From Streptomyces sp. AV19 (GTDB lineage Bacteria > Actinomycetota > Actinomycetes > Streptomycetales > Streptomycetaceae): a stretch of 34,161 bases of DNA. Shown here one piece after another: positions 27,797 through 34,161 of this stretch. The position numbers and the translations under genes were made by a program. Within the stretch, counting starts at the first letter, position 1. Each line of letters starts with the position of its first letter. The stretch lies in assembly GCF_015999245.1 (NCBI RefSeq), contig NZ_JAEAMR010000003.1, positions 519,410 through 553,570 on the forward strand, given 5' to 3'. The notes beneath the pieces were generated by a model. That model was not told the DNA's origin, did no database searches, and saw nothing but the letters and a program-made list of their open reading frames with translations.

Positions 27797-29182
27797 TCAC
27801 TCCGCCCTGCGGGCACCACCCCGCAAGCCCAGCGCCACCCCCAACCCCGCGAGAGCCACCACCACCGCATCCAGCCCCATCGCCCCCCTCAGCCCCCACC
27901 CCGGAACCACCACACCCACCACCGGAATCCCCACCGTCGTCCCCAGCTGCTGCGCGCTCGTCACCAACGCCGTCGCCAGGCCCTGTTCGTCGTCCGGCGC
28001 GCCCGACGTGGCCGTCACGCCGTAAGCCACCACGGCCCAGAGGTTGCCGACGACCCCGGCCGAGGCCGCCGCCAGGGCCGCCCACGCCGCGGCCGGGCCC
28101 GTGCCCAGCCACACCAGCGGCGCCGTCGCGACGGCCTGGAACAGCAGCGAGCCGACCAGGACCCGGCGCGCGCCGAAGCGGGCGACGACCCGGGACGCCG
28201 TCATCCCCGCGAAGGCCGCGAAGAGACCCTGCACACCGAAGAGCAGCCCGGTGCGGAAGGCCGACAGGCCCAGCACGTCCTGGAGGTACAGGGTGAGCAG
28301 GAAGATCAGCGCGGTCATCGTCGACACCGTGGCCAGCCCGCCGAGGTTCCCCCACGCCACCGTCCGCCGCCGCAGCATCGACAGCGGGACCAGCGGGTCG
28401 GCGACCCGGGATTCGGCCACCGCGAACGCGGCCAGCAGCCCCAGCCCGGCGGCCAGCGCCACCACCACGTCCGCGTCGCCGAAGCCGCGCTGCGCCGCCG
28501 AGGACAGGGCGTAGACCAGGCACAGCAGCCCGCCCGTGACGGTGACCGCGCCGGGCACGTCCGGCCGCGCCGGGCGGGGGACCCGTGAAGGTGCCGGCAC
28601 GGCGGACGACAGCAGGAGCACCCCGAGCCCCGCCACCGCCAGCAGCCCCATCGTCGAGCGCCAGCCCAGCGCGTCCGTCATCACCCCGCCGAGCACCATC
28701 CCCGTGGTGTACCCCAGCGACAGCAGCGTGCCGCTGATGCCCAACGCCCGCTCGCGCAGCGGGCCTTCGGGGAAGGACGTGGTGAGCAGGGCCATCCCGG
28801 TCGGCACGATCAGCGCCGCCGCCACCCCCTGCAGGGCCCGCCCGGCCAGGAAGGACGCGGCGTCCGGGGCGAGCGTCACCAGCACCGAGGCCGCGGTGAA
28901 GACCCCGAGGCCGAGGAGGAAGAGCCGGCGCCGCCCGTACCGGTCGGCGAGCCGGCCGAAGAGCAGCAGGAGTCCGCCGGAGGGCAGGGCGAAGGCGGTG
29001 ACCGCCCACTGGAGGCCGGCCCGGCCCATGCCGAGGTCGGAACCCAGCGCGGGCAGCGCCACGTTGAGGATCGAGAAGTCCAGCGTGACGACGAACTGGG
29101 CGGCGCACAGCACCAGCAGGGTCAGCCGGGCACGGCCGGACAGGGCGGGACGGGCGGGGGGAGAGAGGACATCGACAGGCAT
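27797..29182 (-). CDS. MFS drug exporter (DHA2-like), copy 1
   Basis: The 461-residue membrane protein is an MFS transporter of the multidrug efflux type. The N-terminus LLVLCAAQFVVTLDFSILNV and ALP is the DHA2 hallmark TM1; GRLADRYGRRRLF is motif A after TM2; GRALQGVAAALIVPTGMALL is TM4 with the functional arginine; and LGYTTGMVLGGVMTD is motif C of antiporters. The start ATG at 29182 has GGAGGG upstream on the minus strand. It is divergent from a MmyB-type regulator, and a second, very similar pair follows at 30113-32602. Export substrate unknown. Confidence 0.9.
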   Translation of the reverse strand: MPVDVLSPPARPALSGRARLTLLVLCAAQFVVTLDFSILNVALPALGSDLGMGRAGLQWAVTAFALPSGGLLLLFGRLADRYGRRRLFLLGLGVFTAASVLVTLAPDAASFLAGRALQGVAAALIVPTGMALLTTSFPEGPLRERALGISGTLLSLGYTTGMVLGGVMTDALGWRSTMGLLAVAGLGVLLLSSAVPAPSRVPRPARPDVPGAVTVTGGLLCLVYALSSAAQRGFGDADVVVALAAGLGLLAAFAVAESRVADPLVPLSMLRRRTVAWGNLGGLATVSTMTALIFLLTLYLQDVLGLSAFRTGLLFGVQGLFAAFAGMTASRVVARFGARRVLVGSLLFQAVATAPLVWLGTGPAAAWAALAAASAGVVGNLWAVVAYGVTATSGAPDDEQGLATALVTSAQQLGTTVGIPVVGVVVPGWGLRGAMGLDAVVVALAGLGVALGLRGGARRAE

Positions 29183-29268
29183 GGGCCCCACCCTCCGGCC
29201 GCCGGAATACCCGTGGGGAGAGCGTGTTGATGGGGGTAGCCACAGCACCAGCCAGGAGAACCGGAACC
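29183..29268. promoter_or_regulatory. Shared control region of MFS/regulator pair 1
   Basis: The sequence CCACCCTCCGGC (29188-29199), then CGGAATACCCGTGGGGAG (29203-29220), recurs almost unchanged between the second pair (31626-31658). The CCTCCGG part is the ribosome site of the exporter on the minus strand. The conserved CGGAATACC block is the best candidate for a common regulator operator or exporter -10 region. Confidence 0.5.
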
Positions 29269-30129
29269 ATGACCGCCCGCACGCCGACGACGCCGGCCCG
29301 CCGCCACGACCTGCGCCGCTTCCTGATGAGCCGCCGGGCGAGGGTCAGCCCCGCCCAGGCGGGACTGCCGCCCGGCGGCGGGGCGCGGCGGACGCCGGGG
29401 CTGCGCCGGGAGGAGGTCGCGGTCCTCGCCGGGGTGGGCACGACCTGGTACCAGTGGCTGGAGCAGGGGCGGGAGATCACCGTCTCCCCGCAGGTGCTGG
29501 ACGGCGTGGCCCGGGTCCTGCGGCTGTCCGCCGTCGAGCGGCGCCATCTGTACGTCCTGGCCGGGCTCAACCCGCCGCTCCTGGAGTCCGGTGAGCCGCC
29601 GGACAGCCTCTGCCCGGGGCTGCGGCGGCTGATCGATGCCTGGCTGCCGAACCCGGCGCACATCATGGACGCGCACTGGAACACCGTCGCCCACAACGCG
29701 TCCGCCGCCCTCGTCCTCGGCCTGGTCCCCGACGGTCGTCCGCACAACTGGCTGTGGCACTACTTCACCGACCCCGCCTACCGCTCGCGTGCGGCGAACC
29801 GTGAGGAGAGCGCCCGCCGCGTCGTCGCCCAGTTCCGCGCCTCGTGCACCGAGCAGCCGGACGCCTCGCGGGCGGCGGAGCTCGCGGAGCTGGTGCGCGA
29901 ACTGTCCGCTGCCAGCGAGGAGTTCGCCCGGCTGTGGGAGGGCGGCGACGTCCGCCCCGAAGGGCAGCTCGTCAACGAGCTGGAGCATCCGCTCGTCGGA
30001 AGGCTCGCGTTCGAGAGCAGCCCGCTGCGGATCCCGTCGCGGCCGGACCTGACGATCGTGGTGCACGATCCCGTGCCGGGCAGCGGCACCGCCGAGAAGG
30101 TGGCCGCCCTGCTCAACGGCCGCCCGTAG
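29269..30129 (+). CDS. XRE-family regulator with MmyB-like ligand-binding domain, copy 1
   Basis: The 286-residue protein has an N-terminal helix-turn-helix (LRRFLMSRRARVSPAQAGLP, TPGLRREEVAVLAGVGTTWY, QWLEQGREITVSPQVLDGVA, residues about 10-90) and the PAS-like MmyB domain (LPNPAHIMDAHWNTVAHNAS, FTDPAYRSRAANREE). Such regulators generally control a neighbouring gene in response to a small ligand; here the divergent exporter is the obvious target. The ATG at 29269 follows AGGAG (29254-29258). Its last 17 bp overlap the end of the convergent exporter copy 2. Confidence 0.88.
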   Translation: MTARTPTTPARRHDLRRFLMSRRARVSPAQAGLPPGGGARRTPGLRREEVAVLAGVGTTWYQWLEQGREITVSPQVLDGVARVLRLSAVERRHLYVLAGLNPPLLESGEPPDSLCPGLRRLIDAWLPNPAHIMDAHWNTVAHNASAALVLGLVPDGRPHNWLWHYFTDPAYRSRAANREESARRVVAQFRASCTEQPDASRAAELAELVRELSAASEEFARLWEGGDVRPEGQLVNELEHPLVGRLAFESSPLRIPSRPDLTIVVHDPVPGSGTAEKVAALLNGRP

Positions 30130-31621
30130 CAGCGGACTTCGTACCGGTACGGCGGCGCAGTCCCACCGCCACCAGCACCGCCACCGCCGCGACCACCGCC
30201 GCGTCCACGCCCAGCCCCAGCTTGATCCCGCTCAGCGTCGCCGGGGCGAAGCCCTCGCCGTCCGAGCGGAGGGCGGCCGTCCGCGCCGAGGCCAGCGCGC
30301 TCAGCAGCGGGATGCCGATGGTGATGCCGACCTGCTGCGAGCTGGTCACCAGGCCGGTGGCCAGGCCCTGTTCGCGGTCCGCCAGACCCGACGTCGCGGT
30401 GACCCCGTACGCCACGATCGCCCACAGGTGCCCCACGACCCCCAGCGAGACACCCACCAGCGCCAGCCAGGCGCCCGACTCCTCGCCCACGCCGAGCAGC
30501 ATCGCCGTGCAGACGGCCTGGACCAGCATCGAGCCGACCAGCGTCGTACGGGTGCCGAAGCGGGCGATGACCCGGGACGCCGTCATCCCGGCGACCACCG
30601 CGAACACGCCCTCGACGCCGAAGATCAGCCCGGTGCGGAAGGCCGAGAGGCCGAGCACCTCCTGGAGGTAGAGGGTGAGCAGGAAGACGACGGTGCTCAT
30701 CATCGAGAACGTGGCCAGCCCGGCCAGGTTGCCGAAGGCGACGGTCTTCCGGCGCAGCATCGGCAGCGACACCAGCGGCTCGGCGGCCCGCGACTCGACG
30801 AGGACGAACGCGACGAGCAGCGCGAGCCCGGCGATCAGGGTGACGAGGACGTCCGCGCCGCCGAAGCCGCGCTGGGCGGCGGTGGACAAGGCGTAGATGA
30901 GGGAGAGGAGACCGCCGGTGACGGTGACGGCGCCGGGCAGGTCCAGGCGCGGCCGGTCGGGGATGGGGGCACCTCCCATGCCCTTAAGGCTATGGGGGAG
31001 GGACTCGGTCAGCAGGCCGGGGGCGAGCAGGAGGACGCCGACGCCGGCGACGCCGAGCAGCCCCATCGTCGAGCGCCAGCCGAGCCCGTCGGTCATCACA
31101 CCGCCGAGGACCATGCCGACGGTGAAGCCGAGCGAGAGCAGGGTGCTGCTGATGCCCAACGCCCGCTCGCGCTGCGGCCCCTCGGGGAACGTCGTGGTGA
31201 GCAGGGCCATGCCGGTCGGCACGATGGCCGCCGCGCCCAGCCCCTGCAGGGCCCGCCCGGCCAGGAAGGACGCCGGGTCCCAGGCCAGCGTGGCCAGGAC
31301 CGAGGCCACCGTGAAGAGGGAGAGCCCGGCGAGGAAGAGCCGGCGCCGGCCGTACAGGTCGCCGAGGCGGCCGGAGAGCAGCAGGAAGCCGCCGGAGGGC
31401 AGGGCGAAGGCGGTGACGGCCCACTGGAGGTCGGCCTGGCCCATGCCGAGGTCGTCGCCCAGGGCGGGCAGCGCCACGTTGAGGATGGAGAAGTCGAGCG
31501 CCACGATGAACTGCGCGGCGCACAGCGTCAGGAGGGTCAGCTTCGCGCGGGCGGTCATCCGCTCGTCCGCCGTCGGAGGGGCGGCGGTCGCGGTGGGGGA
31601 GAGGGACGTGTCGGTCGGCAT
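30113..31621 (-). CDS. MFS drug exporter (DHA2-like), copy 2
   Basis: This 502-residue exporter is a close paralogue of copy 1: TM1 LLTLCAAQFIVALDFSILNV, motif A GRLGDLYGRRRLF, TM4 GRALQGLGAAAIVPTGMALL and motif C LGFTVGMVLGGVMTD. It differs by a short extra stretch LTESLPHSLKGMGGAPIPD in the loop between the membrane halves, encoded by a hairpin-like repeat at 30965-31000, and by a longer C-terminal part (SALASARTAALRSDGEGFAP). The ATG at 31621 has GGAGGG upstream. It is divergent from regulator copy 2. Confidence 0.9.
   Translation of the reverse strand: MPTDTSLSPTATAAPPTADERMTARAKLTLLTLCAAQFIVALDFSILNVALPALGDDLGMGQADLQWAVTAFALPSGGFLLLSGRLGDLYGRRRLFLAGLSLFTVASVLATLAWDPASFLAGRALQGLGAAAIVPTGMALLTTTFPEGPQRERALGISSTLLSLGFTVGMVLGGVMTDGLGWRSTMGLLGVAGVGVLLLAPGLLTESLPHSLKGMGGAPIPDRPRLDLPGAVTVTGGLLSLIYALSTAAQRGFGGADVLVTLIAGLALLVAFVLVESRAAEPLVSLPMLRRKTVAFGNLAGLATFSMMSTVVFLLTLYLQEVLGLSAFRTGLIFGVEGVFAVVAGMTASRVIARFGTRTTLVGSMLVQAVCTAMLLGVGEESGAWLALVGVSLGVVGHLWAIVAYGVTATSGLADREQGLATGLVTSSQQVGITIGIPLLSALASARTAALRSDGEGFAPATLSGIKLGLGVDAAVVAAVAVLVAVGLRRRTGTKSAATGGR
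30965..31000. repeat. Hairpin-like repeat unit within an exporter gene
   Basis: GGGGGCACCTCCCATGCC followed by CTTAAGGCTATGGGGGAG forms an imperfect stem around CCTTAAGG. GGGGGCAC...CCC words of this kind also occur in the intergenic repeats at 1-61, 6041-6062 and 27386-27402. It is absent at the matching position of exporter copy 1 and keeps the reading frame. Confidence 0.5.
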
Positions 31622-31705
31622 GCGACCACCCTCCGGCGCGCGGAATACCGGTGGGGAGTCGGCGCTTATGGTGGTGGTCGCACCACCAGGTACGAGGGGG
31701 AACCG
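31622..31705. promoter_or_regulatory. Shared control region of MFS/regulator pair 2
   Basis: This region repeats the motifs of pair 1: CCACCCTCCGGC (31626-31637) and CGGAATACCGGTGGGGAG (31641-31658). It also has GTGGTG-GTCG-CACCAC (31671-31686), a 6-bp inverted repeat near the regulator start, and TTATGGT at about 31666, a possible -10 for the regulator. Confidence 0.5.
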
Positions 31706-32602
31706 TTGACGACCGCGACGACACGCGTGACCGGTGCCGGAGCGAACCGCCGTTCCGAGCTGCGCGACTTCCTGATGAGCCGGCGGGCCCGGGTCAGCCC
31801 GGCGGAGGCCGGCCTGCCGGACGGCGGGGCCCGCCGGCGGACGCCGGGGCTGCGCCGCGAGGAGGTCGCCGTGCTCGCGGGGGTCGGCGCGTCCTGGTAC
31901 CAGTGGCTGGAGCAGGGGCGGGAGATCACCGTGTCCCCGCAGGTGCTCGACGCCGTCGCGCGGGTGCTGCGGCTGTCCGGCACCGAGCGCCGCCACCTGT
32001 ACGTCCTGGCCGGGCTCAACCCGCCGCTGCCCGACTCCGTGGTCGAGGACCCGGAGTACATGTGCGACGGCCTGCTGCGCCTGCTCGACGGCTGGATGCC
32101 GAATCCGGCGCACGTCATGGACCCGTACTGGAACACCGTCGCGTACAACGAGTCGGCCGCCCTGGTGATGGGCTTCCGCCCGGAGATCCGGCAGAACTGC
32201 CTGATCTCCTTCTTCACCGACCCCGTCTACCGCTCGCGCGCGGCGAACTGGGAGGAGAACGCCGAGTGCGTCGTCGCCCAGTACCGCGCGGCCTGCTCGG
32301 AGCGCCCGGGGGACGAGGGCTTCGAAGTGATCGTCGGGGAACTCGCCGCGGAGAGCCCGGAGTTCGCGGAGCTGTGGGCCCGCAACGACGTGGAGCCCGC
32401 CGGGCTGCTGACGAAGGAGTACGCGCATCCGGTCGCCGGCACGCTGTACTTCGAGAACAGTCCGCTGCGGGTCCCCGCCCGGCCGGACCTGACGATCGTC
32501 CTGCACAACCCCGTGCCGGGGACGGGGACCGCGGAGCGCGTGGAGTGGCTGAACTCGCCCGAGGGGCGGCGGGGGATGTACGCGGTCCCGTCGGCGAGCT
32601 GA
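31706..32602 (+). CDS. XRE-family regulator with MmyB-like ligand-binding domain, copy 2
   Basis: The 298-residue protein parallels copy 1: LRDFLMSRRARVSPAEAGLP, TPGLRREEVAVLAGVGASWY, QWLEQGREITVSPQVLDAVA, then MPNPAHVMDPYWNTVAYNES and FTDPVYRSRAANWEE. I place the start at the TTG at 31706, because GAGGGGG lies 5 nt upstream and the N-terminus then matches copy 1 in length; a GTG at 31727 is an alternative. The divergent exporter copy 2 is the likely target. The C-terminus is slightly longer than in copy 1. Confidence 0.85.
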   Translation: MTTATTRVTGAGANRRSELRDFLMSRRARVSPAEAGLPDGGARRRTPGLRREEVAVLAGVGASWYQWLEQGREITVSPQVLDAVARVLRLSGTERRHLYVLAGLNPPLPDSVVEDPEYMCDGLLRLLDGWMPNPAHVMDPYWNTVAYNESAALVMGFRPEIRQNCLISFFTDPVYRSRAANWEENAECVVAQYRAACSERPGDEGFEVIVGELAAESPEFAELWARNDVEPAGLLTKEYAHPVAGTLYFENSPLRVPARPDLTIVLHNPVPGTGTAERVEWLNSPEGRRGMYAVPSAS

Positions 32603-32628
32603 GCGGAGCGCCTGTTTATCCTCGGGCC

Positions 32629-32982
32629 ATGACGGACATCAGCGCGCTCGACCCCGAGGACCGCAAGCTCATCACGCTCGCCCGCGCCACCCGGGCCCGC
32701 AACGGCGTCCCGGAGGGGGCGGCCGTACGGGACGAGACCGGCAGGACGTACGTCGCCGGGACCGTCGCCCTGGACTCGCTGCGGCTGAGCGCGCTCGCCA
32801 CGGCCGTGGCCATGGCGGTGGCCGGCGGGGCGAAGTCGCTGGAGGCGGCGGCGGTGGTCACCGAGGCGTCCGCCGTCCCGGAGGCCGACCGGGCGGCCGT
32901 GCGGGACCTGGGCGGGGCGGGGACGCCGGTGCTCCTCGCGGGGCCGGACGGCACGCCCTCGGAGGTCGTCAGCGCGGGCTGA
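32629..32982 (+). CDS. Cytidine deaminase-like protein lacking catalytic residues
   Basis: The 117-residue protein (ALDPEDRKLITLARATRARN, EGAAVRDETGRTYVAGTVAL, RLSALATAVAMAVAGGAKSL) follows the deaminase fold: the strand pair before the active site, the helix after it, and the last strands. It contains no cysteine and no HAE or PCxxC motif, so it cannot bind the catalytic zinc in the usual way. Streptomycetes carry this protein before era, usually annotated as cytidine deaminase; I expect a non-catalytic role. The start ATG at 32629 lacks a good ribosome site. Confidence 0.75.
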   Translation: MTDISALDPEDRKLITLARATRARNGVPEGAAVRDETGRTYVAGTVALDSLRLSALATAVAMAVAGGAKSLEAAAVVTEASAVPEADRAAVRDLGGAGTPVLLAGPDGTPSEVVSAG

Positions 32983-33050
32983 CCGGCCGCTGACGGGACC
33001 GCGGCGGCCTCTGGTCGGCACAGGGCGGGCGATCAGGGAGAATATTCCTC

Positions 33051-33992
33051 ATGGACAGAGCCTCCTCCCCCTCCCAGGCGCCCCACCGCGCGGGCTTCGC
33101 GTGCTTCGTCGGCCGCCCCAACGCGGGCAAGTCGACCCTGACCAACGCTCTGGTGGGGACGAAGGTCGCGATCACCTCGAACCGCCCGCAGACCACGCGG
33201 CACACCGTGCGCGGCATCGTGCACCGTCCGGACGCCCAGCTCGTGCTGGTCGACACCCCCGGTCTGCACAAGCCACGCACCCTGCTCGGCGAGCGGCTCA
33301 ACGACGTGGTGCGGACCACCTGGGCCGAGGTCGATGTGATCGGCTTCTGCCTGCCGGCCGACCAGAAGATCGGTCCCGGTGACCGCTTCATCGCCGGGGA
33401 GCTCGCCGGGATCAAGAAGACCCCGAAGGTGGCCATCGTCACCAAGACCGACCTGGTCGACTCCAAGACCCTGGCCGGGCAGCTGCTGGCCGTCCAGCAG
33501 CTGGGCGAGGAGCTCGGCATCGAGTGGGCCGAGATCGTTCCGGTCTCCGCCACCGGGGGCAAGCAGGTCTCCCTGGTGGCCGACCTGCTCGTCCCCCTGC
33601 TCCCGGAGAGCCCCCCGCTCTACCCCGAGGGCGACCTCACGGACGAGCCCGAGCAGGTCATGGTCGCCGAGCTGATCCGGGAGGCGGCGCTGGAGGGCGT
33701 GCGCGACGAGCTGCCGCACTCCATCGCGGTCGTCGTCGAGGAGATGCTGCCGCGGGAGGACCGTCCGGCGGACAAGCCGCTGCTCGACATCCACGCGAAC
33801 CTCTACATCGAGCGGCCCAGCCAGAAGGGGATCATCATCGGTCCCAAGGGGGCGCGGTTGAAGGAGGTCGGGATGAAGTCGCGCAAGCACATCGAGGCGT
33901 TGCTGGGCACGCCGGTGTATCTCGACCTTCATGTGAAGGTCGCCAAGGACTGGCAGCGCGACCCGAAGCAGCTCCGGAAGCTGGGCTTCTAG
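33051..33992 (+). CDS. era: GTPase Era
   Basis: Era is an essential GTPase that binds the 3' end of 16S rRNA during 30S assembly. The 313-residue product has G1 VGRPNAGKST, G2 RPQTTRHTVRG, G3 VDTPGLHKPR, G4 TKTD, G5 SATGG, and a C-terminal KH domain with the GxxG loop IIGPKGARLKEVG and a basic end (DWQRDPKQLRKLGF). The ATG at 33051 has GGGAGA about 10 nt upstream. Along with rpsT, lepA, rsmE and ybeY it makes the window rich in ribosome-related genes. Confidence 0.97.
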   Translation: MDRASSPSQAPHRAGFACFVGRPNAGKSTLTNALVGTKVAITSNRPQTTRHTVRGIVHRPDAQLVLVDTPGLHKPRTLLGERLNDVVRTTWAEVDVIGFCLPADQKIGPGDRFIAGELAGIKKTPKVAIVTKTDLVDSKTLAGQLLAVQQLGEELGIEWAEIVPVSATGGKQVSLVADLLVPLLPESPPLYPEGDLTDEPEQVMVAELIREAALEGVRDELPHSIAVVVEEMLPREDRPADKPLLDIHANLYIERPSQKGIIIGPKGARLKEVGMKSRKHIEALLGTPVYLDLHVKVAKDWQRDPKQLRKLGF

Positions 33993-34161
33993 GTCTGCCC
34001 CCGCCCCGCCCTTTCACCGTTTCCTCCGGGGCCGGGCCCCGGGGCCCGGTATCGCGCTCCGCGCGGTGGTGCGGGGGCTTCGCCCCCTGCGCTCCTGCCG
34101 GGGCTTCGCCCCGGACCCCGTGTCGCGGCTTCGCCGCTCGTCCTCAAGCGCCGGACGGGCT
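33993..34161. repeat. Palindromic intergenic repeat, copy 4 (cut by window end)
   Basis: After the era stop comes CGCCCTTTCACCGTTTCCTC, GGGGCCGGGCCCCGGGGCCC, CGCTCCGCGCGG, GGGGGCTTCGCCCCC, CGGGGCTTCGCCCCG, GCGGCTTCGCCGC and TCCTCAAGCGCCGGACGGGC. This matches the left arm of the inverted repeat at 27371-27796 word for word in several places. The centre and second arm lie beyond the window. Confidence 0.75.

Overview
The window is very GC-rich, with strong G/C bias at third codon positions, frequent GTG starts, and Actinobacteria-only families (DUF3097, XRE/DUF397 pairs, MmyB-type regulators, WXG100-like proteins). The gene order lepA - acyl-CoA ligase - hemW - hrcA - dnaJ - rsmE, then phoH - ybeY - corC, then era, is what I know from Streptomyces chromosomes. 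I read it as a core chromosomal segment of a Streptomyces or close relative.

Layout. 1-345: palindromic intergenic repeat downstream of rpsT. 346-6012: rpsT (-) divergent from lepA (+), then a long-chain acyl-CoA ligase and hemW (+). 6013-7787: a second repeat copy, then a minus-strand pair (MBL-fold hydrolase, DUF3097). 7877-12134: CIRCE-controlled hrcA-dnaJ, a nitronate monooxygenase-like gene and rsmE. 12150-15603: an accessory islet of mostly broken genes: an RHH/Doc-like toxin-antitoxin pair, an amber-interrupted WXG100-like gene, a truncated partner protein, an XRE regulator with a frameshifted DUF397 partner, and an IS256-type transposase scrap. 15604-19427: DUF1259 protein, a gap with strong hairpins and a frameshifted minus ORF, then alpha/beta hydrolase, HIT protein and RNase Z. 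19415-22807: secreted HAD phosphatase and GH4 glycosidase (-), pfkB kinase (+). 22923-26899: phoH carrying a full intein with LAGLIDADG motifs, ybeY and a CorC-type transporter. 26954-32602: SRPBCC protein, a large inverted repeat, and two tandem copies of a divergent MFS exporter/MmyB-type regulator module. 32629-33992: a cytidine-deaminase-like protein without catalytic residues, then era. 33993-34161: a fourth repeat copy.

How genes work together. The conserved part is about ribosomes, RNA and protein quality: S20, LepA, RsmE, YbeY, RNase Z, Era, PhoH, HrcA/DnaJ. The accessory parts are a toxin-antitoxin and type VII-like remnant locus and a duplicated, probably self-regulated drug-efflux module. 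The most notable items are the PhoH intein inserted just before the Walker B strand, the decayed islet, the repeat inserted in frame in one MFS copy, and the repeat family lying between convergent gene ends with fixed polarity.
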